From contig JAHHHU010000006.1 of the NCBI GenBank assembly GCA_019359175.1, forward strand, positions 143,275 through 207,274: a stretch of 64,000 nucleotides of DNA, written 5' to 3'. The DNA comes from Phormidium tanganyikae FI6-MK23 (GTDB lineage: Bacteria; Cyanobacteriota; Cyanobacteriia; Leptolyngbyales; Leptolyngbyaceae). Shown piece after piece: positions 1 through 8,268 of this stretch (its first letter is position 1; each line of letters opens with the position of its first letter). Both the position numbers and the translations under genes were made by a program. Below the pieces are notes generated by a model. It saw nothing but the letters and a program-made list of their open reading frames with translations, made no database searches and was not told where the DNA came from.

Positions 1-36
1 CATTCAGATTATCTGGTGCGCTTGTTTTTTTGAAGT

Positions 37-1509
37 TTACGGCAGAATCTGCGTGAGGTCGAGATGTGGCTCGATCGAGTCTGCGAGTTGGTCGAGCATC
101 TGTTCGCGCTGTTCTCGATAGTTGGCAACTCCGGTCGGCAGCGATCGCAATCCCCGCTGTTGGCGCAGACGATTGAGCCAGGCACGCCGCCAAGGCCCGT
201 TGTCGAAGATGCCATGTAGATAAGTGCCCCAAACGGATTGAGATTCATCGACGACACCCAGATTTGGATCATCAAATAATGCTTTTGTACCTTCGGACTC
301 TTCGAGCAAGCGAGTTCTGCCTTGATGAATTTCATACCCAGAGACAGGAAGACCTTCTTGCGGGAAGTTAGAAGTTACACTGCGCTGACGGGCGACTTTT
401 TGACCTGCAATTACCGTTTTAAGCGGCAACAGTCCTAAGCCGCGATAGCGTCCTTCCTGACCTTCGATGCCTTCTGGATCAGCGAGAATCTTACCGAGCA
501 TCTGAAATCCGCCACAAATGCCGAGAACTGTTCCTCCGGCTGAAATGTAGTTGTGAAGTTCTTCTGCCATCCCGGATTTATGGAGCGTGATCAGATCCGC
601 GATCGTGGTTTTCGATCCTGGAATAATCACTGCATCCGGATGCCCCAAGGATTGCTTCGGATGGAGGTATTTCACATTTACCGAGGGTTCTGATTCGAGC
701 GGGTCAAAGTCGGTAAAGTTGGAAATACGCGGCAAACGAACAATGCCGATCGTAATATCGCCCTTATTATTCGATGAAGGATTGCGATCAAATAAAGAAA
801 GTGAATCTTCCGCCGGGAAAACCTGTTCAAGCCAGGGAATCACACCGATCACGGGAATACCCGTCTTCTTTTCTAACCATTCGATTCCTGAATCGAGCAG
901 CGATCGCTGACCCCGGAACTTATTAATCACTACGCCTTTAATCAGCGCTCGTTCATCTGGATCAAGCAGTTCTAACGTCCCGACCACATGAGCGAAAGCG
1001 CCCCCTCGATCGATATCTACAACCAAAATTGTCGGCGCATTCAAATACTTTGCGACTCGCATATTGGTTAAGTCGCGATGCTTTAAGTTGATTTCCGCCG
1101 GACTTCCTGCCCCTTCACAAACGACAAGATCGAATTCTTCGCTGATGCGTTTGAGAGAATCTTCGATCGCGCTCCAGCCCGCCTCAAAGAAATTCTCGTA
1201 ATAATCGACGGCAGTGGTTCGCCCAACGACGCGCCCCTTGACAATCACTTGAGAAGTCATATCGCCTTGAGGCTTGAGCAAAATCGGATTCATCTCGACC
1301 CAAGGCTGAACTCCTGCTGCCCAAGCTTGCACCGCTTGAGCGTATCCAATCTCGCCTCCGTTTGCGGTGACGTAAGAGTTAAGCGCCATATTTTGCCCCT
1401 TAAACGGAGCGACTCGGAACCCTCTACGCGACAGAATCCGACAGAGCGCGGTAGCGACCATCGATTTTCCTGCGTGAGACGTGGTTCCTACTACCATGAC
1501 TGCTTTCAT
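37..1509 (-). CDS. cobQ: Cobyric acid synthase CobQ
   Basis: This glutamine-dependent enzyme amidates four carboxyl groups of adenosyl-cobyrinic acid a,c-diamide to give cobyric acid in cobalamin synthesis. At 490 residues it is full length for the family. The N-terminus has the dethiobiotin-synthetase-like P-loop (VVGTTSHAGKS, residues 6-16). The C-terminal class I glutamine amidotransferase domain shows the nucleophile in GICGGFQ (C332) and the histidine in YLHGIF (H432). A strong ribosome binding site (GGAGG) lies 7 bases before the ATG. The gene stands alone here, without other cob genes beside it. The assignment is secure. Confidence 0.97.
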   Translation of the reverse strand: MKAVMVVGTTSHAGKSMVATALCRILSRRGFRVAPFKGQNMALNSYVTANGGEIGYAQAVQAWAAGVQPWVEMNPILLKPQGDMTSQVIVKGRVVGRTTAVDYYENFFEAGWSAIEDSLKRISEEFDLVVCEGAGSPAEINLKHRDLTNMRVAKYLNAPTILVVDIDRGGAFAHVVGTLELLDPDERALIKGVVINKFRGQRSLLDSGIEWLEKKTGIPVIGVIPWLEQVFPAEDSLSLFDRNPSSNNKGDITIGIVRLPRISNFTDFDPLESEPSVNVKYLHPKQSLGHPDAVIIPGSKTTIADLITLHKSGMAEELHNYISAGGTVLGICGGFQMLGKILADPEGIEGQEGRYRGLGLLPLKTVIAGQKVARQRSVTSNFPQEGLPVSGYEIHQGRTRLLEESEGTKALFDDPNLGVVDESQSVWGTYLHGIFDNGPWRRAWLNRLRQQRGLRSLPTGVANYREQREQMLDQLADSIEPHLDLTQILP

Positions 1510-1540
1510 TAATTCACCTCCGGATAGGGTAAGGATTGAT

Positions 1541-1942
1541 CTAAAACGGGAGTCGGAGCCAGCGGTTTAGGGCATTGAGAAGACGATCGCCAAAATTTGC
1601 TTTGCCATATCCACCGACGGATTGCCATTGCTGAACGAGATGCCGACCGAGCGGCGTGAGGCGAAAACTATCGGTCAGTCCTTGCCCGTCTACTTCGCGC
1701 CGCAGAATTCCGACTTGAATCAGCCAGAGCAGTTCACCGTCTGCCGCAAGTTCTGAGAGCGATCGCTTACTGTATTGGTTGCGAATCCCGGCTGTGCCTG
1801 CGACAGCGCCGAGTGCGACACTGTGATCCAGCATGATCGCGTAAAACTTGAGCCGAAAGGGGGCACAACGAACGGCCCGATTCGCCCGATCGAGGGTTTT
1901 CTGCGGATAGTGAAAGGCGGGATTGGAAGTCGTCGGGGTCAT
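1541..1942 (-). CDS. Conserved cyanobacterial protein of unknown function (Npun_F0494-like)
   Basis: This 133-residue soluble protein lies 31 bases upstream of cobQ on the same strand and may be co-transcribed with it. It has no signal peptide or membrane segment. The middle (about 70-115: LSELAADGELLWLIQVGILRR) reads like a small winged-helix or helical domain. It resembles a family found only in cyanobacteria that I know as Npun_F0494-type; that naming is from memory and less certain than the gene call. No function is proposed. Confidence 0.7.
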   Translation of the reverse strand: MTPTTSNPAFHYPQKTLDRANRAVRCAPFRLKFYAIMLDHSVALGAVAGTAGIRNQYSKRSLSELAADGELLWLIQVGILRREVDGQGLTDSFRLTPLGRHLVQQWQSVGGYGKANFGDRLLNALNRWLRLPF

Positions 1943-1991
1943 CAGTAATCGTGACTAAGTTTGATAAAGCTGTGATGAATTTCTAACAGAT

Positions 1992-2219
1992 TCAGCCTCT
2001 ATTATTGACAAAAATAATTTTTATTTGCGAGGTTTGAATGATCGAGTTTTCTAACCCAAGCAAATCCACAACATTTTTCTCAACTTTTGGCACTGAATCC
2101 GGGCGAAGTTCGCTTATTAACTCAGTAATTTTGCCAGTTAATCGATGTTTTTTGTAAAAGAGTGTGGTTTGGGGATTTGTCGATCGCGAATTAGCGAGTT
2201 TTACGATCGACAAATTCAT
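1992..2219 (-). CDS. Possible small protein, unrecognised
   Basis: A 75-codon frame begins inside the last codons of the permease gene and fills most of the otherwise empty gap before it. GAGGGATTAA precedes the ATG, but those bases also encode the conserved permease C-terminus, so the apparent ribosome binding site may be chance. The product is mixed hydrophilic without recognisable motifs. It could be spurious. Confidence 0.2.
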   Translation of the reverse strand: MNLSIVKLANSRSTNPQTTLFYKKHRLTGKITELISELRPDSVPKVEKNVVDLLGLENSIIQTSQIKIIFVNNRG

Positions 2220-3063
2220 TTAATCCCTCGCCAAATAACGACAGCCCCACGACCAAAAAAGTCATGGCTAATCCGGGAAACAATGCTGTCCACCAGATTC
2301 CCCCGGTCGAGAGCGCGTCTAATGCTTCTCTCAAATCGTGTCCCCACTCTGGCACTTCATCGGGCAATCCCAATCCCAAAAATCCCAATCCGCCCAAGGT
2401 TAAAATTGCATCCGCCGCATTCAATGTAAATAAAACTGGAACGCTTTGAATGACATTAGCAAATAGATACTTTGACAACACTCGCCAAGTAGAAGCGCCC
2501 ATCGCTTGAGCCGCTTCGATGAAGAGTTCAGTCTTGACGCTCACGGTTTGATTGCGAACCACTCGATAATACTGCGGTATGTAGGCGATACTCAGCGCGA
2601 TCGCAGCATTAAACACCCCCCGCCCAACCACAAATGCCAACGTAACCGAGAGCAATAATCCAGGCAGCGTGTAGATCGTATCCATCAGAAACAACAAAGC
2701 TCGATCGAGCTTTCCGCCCCGATATCCACTGAGCATTCCCAAGGGCACACCGACGACCAGACTCAATGCGGTTGCGAGAATTACGACTTGAATCGCTGCT
2801 TGCGTACCAAATAAGGTGCGTGAAAAGACATCGTAGCCTAAGCTCGATGTACCAAACCAATGTCTCATGTTGGGTGCGACATGAGGGGGATTATCGAGGA
2901 ATTCAGTTGGATTTTGGATTAGCCCGATCGCTTGAAGAATCGGTGCAAGGAAAGCAATGGCGATAAACACGAGAACGATCACCGCTCCAATTCGCATCAT
3001 TTGACGAGAGAGCGAGGGGCGTTCTGTGGCGTTAAAGAAGCGGGGGAGACGAATCGAGGTCAT
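2191..3063 (-). CDS. ABC transporter permease, DppC/OppC family
   Basis: This is the second inner-membrane subunit type of a peptide, nickel or opine ABC importer. After a short cytoplasmic N-terminus there is one membrane segment (VIVLVFIAIAFLAPI), a periplasmic stretch and then the BPD_transp_1 core. The EAA loop that docks the ATPase is clear (EAAQAMGAST). No binding protein, partner permease or ATPase is adjacent, so the rest of the transporter must be encoded elsewhere. I chose the ATG at 3063 because MTSIRLPRFF looks like the family start. An in-frame ATG at 3108 would add 15 residues, and neither has a convincing ribosome binding site. Confidence 0.85.
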   Translation of the reverse strand: MTSIRLPRFFNATERPSLSRQMMRIGAVIVLVFIAIAFLAPILQAIGLIQNPTEFLDNPPHVAPNMRHWFGTSSLGYDVFSRTLFGTQAAIQVVILATALSLVVGVPLGMLSGYRGGKLDRALLFLMDTIYTLPGLLLSVTLAFVVGRGVFNAAIALSIAYIPQYYRVVRNQTVSVKTELFIEAAQAMGASTWRVLSKYLFANVIQSVPVLFTLNAADAILTLGGLGFLGLGLPDEVPEWGHDLREALDALSTGGIWWTALFPGLAMTFLVVGLSLFGEGLNEFVDRKTR

Positions 3064-3246
3064 AACGTGAGGAGGGGAAGCACGATCGTAAATTGATTCG
3101 CCTATCATACTGGCATTGGATCAAGCTGCGATCGCATCCAAAGACTTGCTTGAGAAAAACGGCAAATCTTTATTCGATGCAATCTACACCAGAAACTTTC
3201 AGCTTTCTACTACAGTCAGGAAAGAACTCTTGAATCAATACGATCG

Positions 3247-3591
3247 ATGATTTGGACTTTTCTTATCGCTCTTTACGGGTTATTCGTTGCGATCGGCGGC
3301 ATTATTGGCTACTCAAAAGCGAGAAGCCGCGTTTCTCTGATCACAGGATTGGGTAGCGCGGTTGGTCTGTGGATTGCTGCTTATGCGACGTTAAGCAATC
3401 GAGTGAGTGGGTTGCTGCTTGCGACGTTGATTGCGATTTCGCTTGCGATCTTTTTTAGTTTTCGCTGGTCAACGACTCGTAAATTTATGCCTGCCGGATT
3501 GATGACGCTTCTGAGTGCGATCGCGACGATCGGGTTTGCTGCTGGCGTGGTGATGACTTGGGTAATGGCGCTGGATGTCCGATCATATTAG
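3247..3591 (+). CDS. TMEM14 (UPF0136) family small membrane protein
   Basis: This 114-residue protein is almost entirely membrane: four hydrophobic helices separated by short loops. The pattern of the first two helices (LYGLFVAIGGIIGY, then SLITGLGSAVGLW) and the later FMPAGLM is that of the TMEM14/UPF0136 family. Plant members (FAX1 type) move fatty acids across the plastid envelope; the bacterial role is not established. It is monocistronic, with no obvious partner nearby. Confidence 0.85.
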   Translation: MIWTFLIALYGLFVAIGGIIGYSKARSRVSLITGLGSAVGLWIAAYATLSNRVSGLLLATLIAISLAIFFSFRWSTTRKFMPAGLMTLLSAIATIGFAAGVVMTWVMALDVRSY

Positions 3592-3631
3592 CTTTGATCG
3601 ACAAAAAACCAGATCTAGAACTGCGATCGTC

Positions 3632-4249
3632 CTAATCCACGTACCCAAGTCCCCAAATGATCACGTTTGAAATCGCCCAAGTCACCCCAGACACAATCAA
3701 GCCAGCCACAAAATAAGGCATCGCTTTTGAGAAGTTCAGCCAGCCGAAGAGAAACGTTAGCATTCCCGCTGCGATCGCGATTCCCGTCGCCAGCATTAGC
3801 AAACGAGCCTCCCCCACGATATGCAAAAAGAAATTACGCTGTGGATATTGTTCTCTCAAATTCTCGATCTGTTCAGCAATCAAGCCTAAATTGCTCTCTG
3901 TTTTGAGTACAGGCATCCAACCGCCAATAATCAGCGCGTGAAACTCTCCCTTACAATCGGCAGTTTGACCTGCATAAGATAACTGGCACTGCTTCACTTC
4001 TTGCGATCGCGATGTCAGCGTCAATTCTAAAGGACGACCCAAAAGCGAAATTTGACATTGATCCTGCTGTCCGATTTGAGTACAAGAAATCGCTTGTCCT
4101 GGAATAAACAGAGATCGAATCTGTACCCCTGCAACTCGTCCACCGAGCGGCATCGGCGCATGAAGCATCAACTGAATCATCAACGCATTCACGAAAACGA
4201 CGAAAATTGCGATCGTAGAGTACAAAAAGAAGCGAACCGTTCGACGCAT
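3632..4249 (-). CDS. Membrane protein of unknown function with a cysteine-rich external loop
   Basis: This 205-residue protein has an N-terminal membrane helix (about 8-28), an extracytoplasmic region to about residue 145 and two C-terminal helices (about 147-200). The external part holds four cysteines in two pairs (CTQIGQQDQC and CQLSYAGQTADC), spaced as for two disulfides. I do not recognise the family. It converges with the TMEM14 gene, leaving a 40-base gap. Confidence 0.6.
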   Translation of the reverse strand: MRRTVRFFLYSTIAIFVVFVNALMIQLMLHAPMPLGGRVAGVQIRSLFIPGQAISCTQIGQQDQCQISLLGRPLELTLTSRSQEVKQCQLSYAGQTADCKGEFHALIIGGWMPVLKTESNLGLIAEQIENLREQYPQRNFFLHIVGEARLLMLATGIAIAAGMLTFLFGWLNFSKAMPYFVAGLIVSGVTWAISNVIIWGLGYVD

Positions 4250-4331
4250 AGGATTTTTCCGCCAATAATGAACTTCTGGATCACTCTTGCCCGCTCAAAG
4301 TTCCGTGATCAGGTCGAGATACACCTAATTT

Positions 4332-5204
4332 TTATTCAGGCTGCCTTAATTGCTGAATTTCTGCGATCGTTAAATCTGTCATTTGCGAGATCGCGGCATC
4401 GTCCATCACCTCAAGCATTCGCCGAGCAATCTCTCGTCTTGCTTGTTGATCGCCCTGCTGTTTACCCTGCTGAATTCCCTGCTTCAAAGCTTGATTCGTT
4501 GCTTTGACGATCGCGCCTCGCTGATCCTGAATGAAAAATTCCTGATGCTCTAATTCGTCTAACTCTTCTGGAGTCAGCCGCGCCTGATTTGCAATCTCAA
4601 ACGCCTGCTGAATTTCTAGCACTGCTCCCATCGCCTCCGGCACAGTGCGTAAATCCGGCGCGTGTTGCAGAAAATAAATCCACTTATCCGTCAGTGTCTC
4701 TAACTCCTCTAAGCTGCGCTTGAACTTCGGTAATTCAACAAACGCCAACTCTAAATCTCCGATCGGATAATTCACCAAACACTCTTTCTCCTTCAATGCA
4801 AAGTGAGAAATCGGTGTCTCAATGTCATCAAACATCTCGAAATCTGTAATCGTCAGCGCAATCACTGGATTCAGACTTGAATACGCTGCGCCTGCTCCCA
4901 ATTGAATTGAATACGCTTTTGCAGCATTGTAGAGAATCCGCTTTTCAAACCCCTCAACGTTTAGAACTTGCATTTCAATGATCACCGTCTCCCCTGTGCT
5001 GAGAAGCGCCTTGACATCAAGATAAGTCTCTTTAACACCGCGAATTTTGGGAGCCTGGTAGGGATTGAGAATCGTTAGGTCTTTTATCGTTGGCTGACCT
5101 TGAAACAGAATCGCATTCAAGAAGCTGATCAAAATCGCGTGACTCTGATCAGAGCCGAAAATCTTTTTGAAGGCGAAGTCCGTTTTAGGATTGATGAAAA
5201 CCAC
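4332..5204 (-). CDS. Rpn family nuclease / PD-(D/E)XK putative transposase
   Basis: This 290-residue protein belongs to the recombination-promoting nuclease (Rpn, formerly transposase_31) family. The N-terminal signature NPKTDFAFKKIFG is intact, followed by the PD-(D/E)XK core with LDVKALL and the ETVIIEMQV strand carrying the E-x-Q motif. A charged, glutamine-rich helical tail (GIQQGKQQGDQQARRE) is typical of cyanobacterial copies, which occur as multigene families. The start is the GTG at 5204, with TAGGAG 7 bases upstream. An open frame to 5360 exists but runs into a palindromic repeat and is not used. The gene looks intact. Confidence 0.88.
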   Translation of the reverse strand: MVFINPKTDFAFKKIFGSDQSHAILISFLNAILFQGQPTIKDLTILNPYQAPKIRGVKETYLDVKALLSTGETVIIEMQVLNVEGFEKRILYNAAKAYSIQLGAGAAYSSLNPVIALTITDFEMFDDIETPISHFALKEKECLVNYPIGDLELAFVELPKFKRSLEELETLTDKWIYFLQHAPDLRTVPEAMGAVLEIQQAFEIANQARLTPEELDELEHQEFFIQDQRGAIVKATNQALKQGIQQGKQQGDQQARREIARRMLEVMDDAAISQMTDLTIAEIQQLRQPE

Positions 5205-5250
5205 GATCGTTCTCCTATTAAGGAATGTGGATTCACGAATGCCGAGATCT

Positions 5251-5347
5251 TCGCCCTCATCCCCTAGCCCCTTCTCCCAAATTGGGAGAAGGGGAATCGG
5301 ACTCTTGCTCCCTCTCCCAAATTGGGAGAGGGTTGGGGTGAGGGCGA
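5251..5347. repeat. Palindromic dispersed-type repeat element
   Basis: Two near-identical palindromes, CTTCTCCCAAATTGGGAGAAG and CCTCTCCCAAATTGGGAGAGG, lie 18 bases apart. The outer flanks (TCGCCCTCATCCCC on the left, GGGGTGAGGGCGA on the right) are inverted copies of each other, so the whole 97 bases folds as one hairpin. Such CTCCCAATTTGGGAG elements are common dispersed repeats in cyanobacteria. It sits just upstream of the Rpn-type nuclease gene. No second copy was seen in this window. Confidence 0.8.
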
Positions 5348-5420
5348 GATAACCCCGCAATGATGGAATCTATTTTCGATCCTAAGCTGCCCAATGGATT
5401 CAGCTTACCGCATGGAAAAG

Positions 5421-7244
5421 CTAGGGTTTCGCCGCAGTCTTACACGCTGCATCAGTTTGCACAGGCGGCATCAACGCAACAATATGCGGAACCGGACGCG
5501 GCTTGTAGCTCATCATCGATTCCCCTTTAAATGCCAGTGACGCACTCGCCCCCGAATCCAACATCACCGCCTCTTTGAGTCCCGCTTTTGCCAGTGCCTC
5601 ACCCAACGCCACCGAATTCACATAATCCCCCGATACCCCGACCACGGGACGATCGGCTTGATCAATTCCCCAAAACGCTCGATCGCGTTCCGCATCAAAT
5701 CCAAACAGTCCGCGAAATGTTTCCGCTGTTTGCGGTTGTCCACCCTTCACAAGCCACGCTCCCGCCACGAACGCATCTTGCACATCGCTCATTTCTGCCG
5801 CGATTCCCTCGCGCGTATTGTGTTTCAGCGGCTCGAAGGGGACATATTTAATCGTGCGATCGTTAATCAAAACGAGCGGTCGTCCTTCTAGTTTTTGCAA
5901 TGAGCCTTGAGGAGCCGGAGCAAAGGTTCCCGATTGAGCGCTCATCACCGGGCCAATCATCTTGTTTGAGTCCAGCATTTCCAGCGAGAAGAAACCACCA
6001 TCGACTCCAGCAATCGCGGGTGTGTCTTTCATAATTTCCGCAACCTGAAACCGACTTTTCGCGTGAATTGTAGTAGGCTTTCCGCCCGCCGCCATGATCA
6101 ACGGCACTTTATTCACCGTTGTTTTCATCAACTCCACAGGCGCACTGAAATTCAAGCCATTTTCGATAAAAGCAACGGGCGGCCCTCCATTTGCTGCTTC
6201 TAACACCTTTTCAGTCTGAGATTGTCCAATCCGCGAAATGTTGAACAAATTATCTGATTCAGCGGCAAAGAGGTTTGCTTCATCGCTCATCGTCCAAGCG
6301 GCTTGATATCCGGCTGCGATCGCGGCTTGCTGCACGCGCTCATCATTCTTGCCTTCGGGATAAACGAAATATTTAATCGGAATGCCTAGATTGGCTTCTA
6401 GCACTCGCTTCGATTCGGTCATTTCAAGCGCCAATTTTGCATCGTCTTTGATCTCGCGCAGATCCGCCGGATGATTGACGCTGTGAGACTCGATCGTTAC
6501 CAGCGGATCAGCCGACATTTCCTTAATTTGCTCCCAAGTCATTCCTGGACGACCTCTCGGCTTATCGATCTTGGCGGGATAAATCGCAAATGCGGCGGGA
6601 TAGCGGTACTTTTTCAGCAACGGATAGACAAATTTATAATGTCCCAAATAGCCATCATCGAAAGTGAGAACGATCGGTTTTGCAGGCAGCGGAATCCCCG
6701 TTTTGAGATGCTCAACTAACTGATCCAAACTGATCGGAGTCAGCCCATTTTTCTGAATTAGCTGCAAATGCGCTTCAAACTCTTCGGGCGTGACATCGAA
6801 AAAAACTTCTTTCTGCGCCACGATGTCGTGATACATCATGATCGGCACTTTCGCCAGTCGCGCTCTCGGATTGATTTGCGGAAAAGGTGCTTCAGCGAAT
6901 TCTGCTTTCCAGGCTTCAGCGAATTGCTTCGATTCTGCGCTAAAGCTGACAGGCTTAAAATCGGTGGAAACAGAAGTCGAGGCTTGATAGCCGATCTGAG
7001 TTCCTTGAGTGCAAACAGGCGCGATCGCAACATTCAAACTCGATTGCAGCGTCGGAGGCTTCTCAGAGACGTTCAACAAAGGGGGTGTGATCGTTGACAT
7101 CTGAGTCGGTGTCATTCCATCGCAAGCTGCAATCGTGACGGTTGCGGCGAAGGATAACCCACCCAGCGCGAACCATTTCCAGAACGATCGAGGAGCAACT
7201 CTTTTAGAGAGGCTCAGAAAGCGTGTCCAAGGCGGCAATTTCAT
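5421..7244 (-). CDS. Exported polysaccharide deacetylase fused to phosphodiester glycosidase (NAGPA) domain
   Basis: This 607-residue protein starts with a signal or lipoprotein-like segment (hydrophobic helix about 25-40 ending LSFAATVTIAAC). A NodB-type deacetylase domain covers roughly 125-330: MMYHDIV, the metal/catalytic motif TFDDGY near 195 and ESHSVNHP. The C-terminal half (about 375-600) is a NAGPA/DUF2233 phosphodiester glycosidase domain with AGVDGGFF, and MLDSGASASLAF near 560. The pairing suggests remodelling of an N-acetylated envelope or exopolysaccharide outside the inner membrane. Domain identities are clear; the substrate is unknown. Confidence 0.88.
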   Translation of the reverse strand: MKLPPWTRFLSLSKRVAPRSFWKWFALGGLSFAATVTIAACDGMTPTQMSTITPPLLNVSEKPPTLQSSLNVAIAPVCTQGTQIGYQASTSVSTDFKPVSFSAESKQFAEAWKAEFAEAPFPQINPRARLAKVPIMMYHDIVAQKEVFFDVTPEEFEAHLQLIQKNGLTPISLDQLVEHLKTGIPLPAKPIVLTFDDGYLGHYKFVYPLLKKYRYPAAFAIYPAKIDKPRGRPGMTWEQIKEMSADPLVTIESHSVNHPADLREIKDDAKLALEMTESKRVLEANLGIPIKYFVYPEGKNDERVQQAAIAAGYQAAWTMSDEANLFAAESDNLFNISRIGQSQTEKVLEAANGGPPVAFIENGLNFSAPVELMKTTVNKVPLIMAAGGKPTTIHAKSRFQVAEIMKDTPAIAGVDGGFFSLEMLDSNKMIGPVMSAQSGTFAPAPQGSLQKLEGRPLVLINDRTIKYVPFEPLKHNTREGIAAEMSDVQDAFVAGAWLVKGGQPQTAETFRGLFGFDAERDRAFWGIDQADRPVVGVSGDYVNSVALGEALAKAGLKEAVMLDSGASASLAFKGESMMSYKPRPVPHIVALMPPVQTDAACKTAAKP

Positions 7245-7370
7245 GGTGAAGGTGGGGTTAGGGTCACTTGCTATATGTACTCGATCGGACTAGCATCCCT
7301 AAGTCATGCAAATTACACAATTACAGGGAGGCTTGTCAATCTTTTTCGTAGTAACCTTTGACCCATCCGG

Positions 7371-8045
7371 CTAAACCGATTCGGGATCGCTCAATCGCTT
7401 CAAAGCAATCCGCGCCGCTTCTGCCACATTTGAATTGCTATCTTTTTCCATATAGTGCAGGGCGGAAATGCTCTTGTCGCTCGGTAAATTGCCCAAAGCT
7501 TCCGCAAGTCGTTGCCGCACGAGCCAATCCTCAGATTGAGCAAATCTGAGGATTGGCTCGACTACATCTACTGCTTTAATTTCTCCCAAAGCTGCGATCG
7601 CGGCTTGCTGCACGACAATTTCTTCGCTCTCTAGCGCCTGCAACAGAACTTCCCGTGCCCGTTGATCTTTTAGATTCCCCAACGCCACTGCCGCACTAAA
7701 TCGCACCAGCCAATCCGTATCTTCGTAAAAGATCCGAACGAGCGGTTCAAAGGCTCTAATGTCTTCGAGATAGCCCAAAGCACCTGCCGCATCTGCCCGA
7801 ATTCCGTAATCTTTCTCAGTTTCGAGGATGTTGAGCAAAATCGGAAAACACTCGTCAGTTTGCTTGATTCCCAGAGCGAAGACTGCCATCGATCGGATTT
7901 GCAGACTCTCATCGTTCAGCACCTTTTTGATCAGCGGTACGGCATCTTCAGCCGGAACTTCACGCAGGTTCGCCAGCGCAATCATGCGATCGCGAGTGCT
8001 TTCACTATCGAGTTGTTGGGCAATCTGCTCTAAACTGAGATTCAT
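7371..8045 (-). CDS. HEAT-repeat protein, NblB / phycobilin-lyase-like
   Basis: This 224-residue protein is built of about six HEAT-like helical repeats (for example IRADAAGALGYLEDIRA and VRFSAAVALGNLKDQRA). This architecture is shared by the CpcE/F-type bilin lyases and the phycobilisome degradation factor NblB. Length and repeat pattern fit cyanobacterial proteins annotated as NblB-like, but no bilin-binding residue can be assigned by eye. The start at 8045 (MNLSLEQIAQ) fits the family; an in-frame ATG at 8078 adds 11 residues. The coding sequence contains a 17-bp perfect inverted repeat (7521-7559). Confidence 0.75.
   Translation of the reverse strand: MNLSLEQIAQQLDSESTRDRMIALANLREVPAEDAVPLIKKVLNDESLQIRSMAVFALGIKQTDECFPILLNILETEKDYGIRADAAGALGYLEDIRAFEPLVRIFYEDTDWLVRFSAAVALGNLKDQRAREVLLQALESEEIVVQQAAIAALGEIKAVDVVEPILRFAQSEDWLVRQRLAEALGNLPSDKSISALHYMEKDSNSNVAEAARIALKRLSDPESV
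7521..7559. repeat. 17-bp perfect inverted repeat inside the HEAT-repeat gene
   Basis: GAGCCAATCCTCAGATT and its exact reverse complement are separated by the five bases GAGCA. Both arms are coding and specify residues of one HEAT unit (EPILRFAQSEDWLV). Confidence 0.85.
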
Positions 8046-8268
8046 ATTTTTCACAAATCTTAAAGGTTCCGATCTCATTGTGGCAGAATTACGCAGCTAC
8101 GGGGGATCGAGCGAGCGAATCCGCTTAAAATCATCTGCCTGATACAAATACCGTCCTCGGCGCACGGTTGCAAGGACATCATCGGGAGTAACGCGCGTCA
8201 CGATCGGGGCAACAATGTTTCGACTTGCCCGCAGATGAGGACGAGTAAAAGTTGCAATAGTATAAAAG

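Noticed and set aside
1249..1512. Plus-strand frames antisense to cobQ
   Set aside because: They are shadows of a full-length conserved gene and carry no domain.
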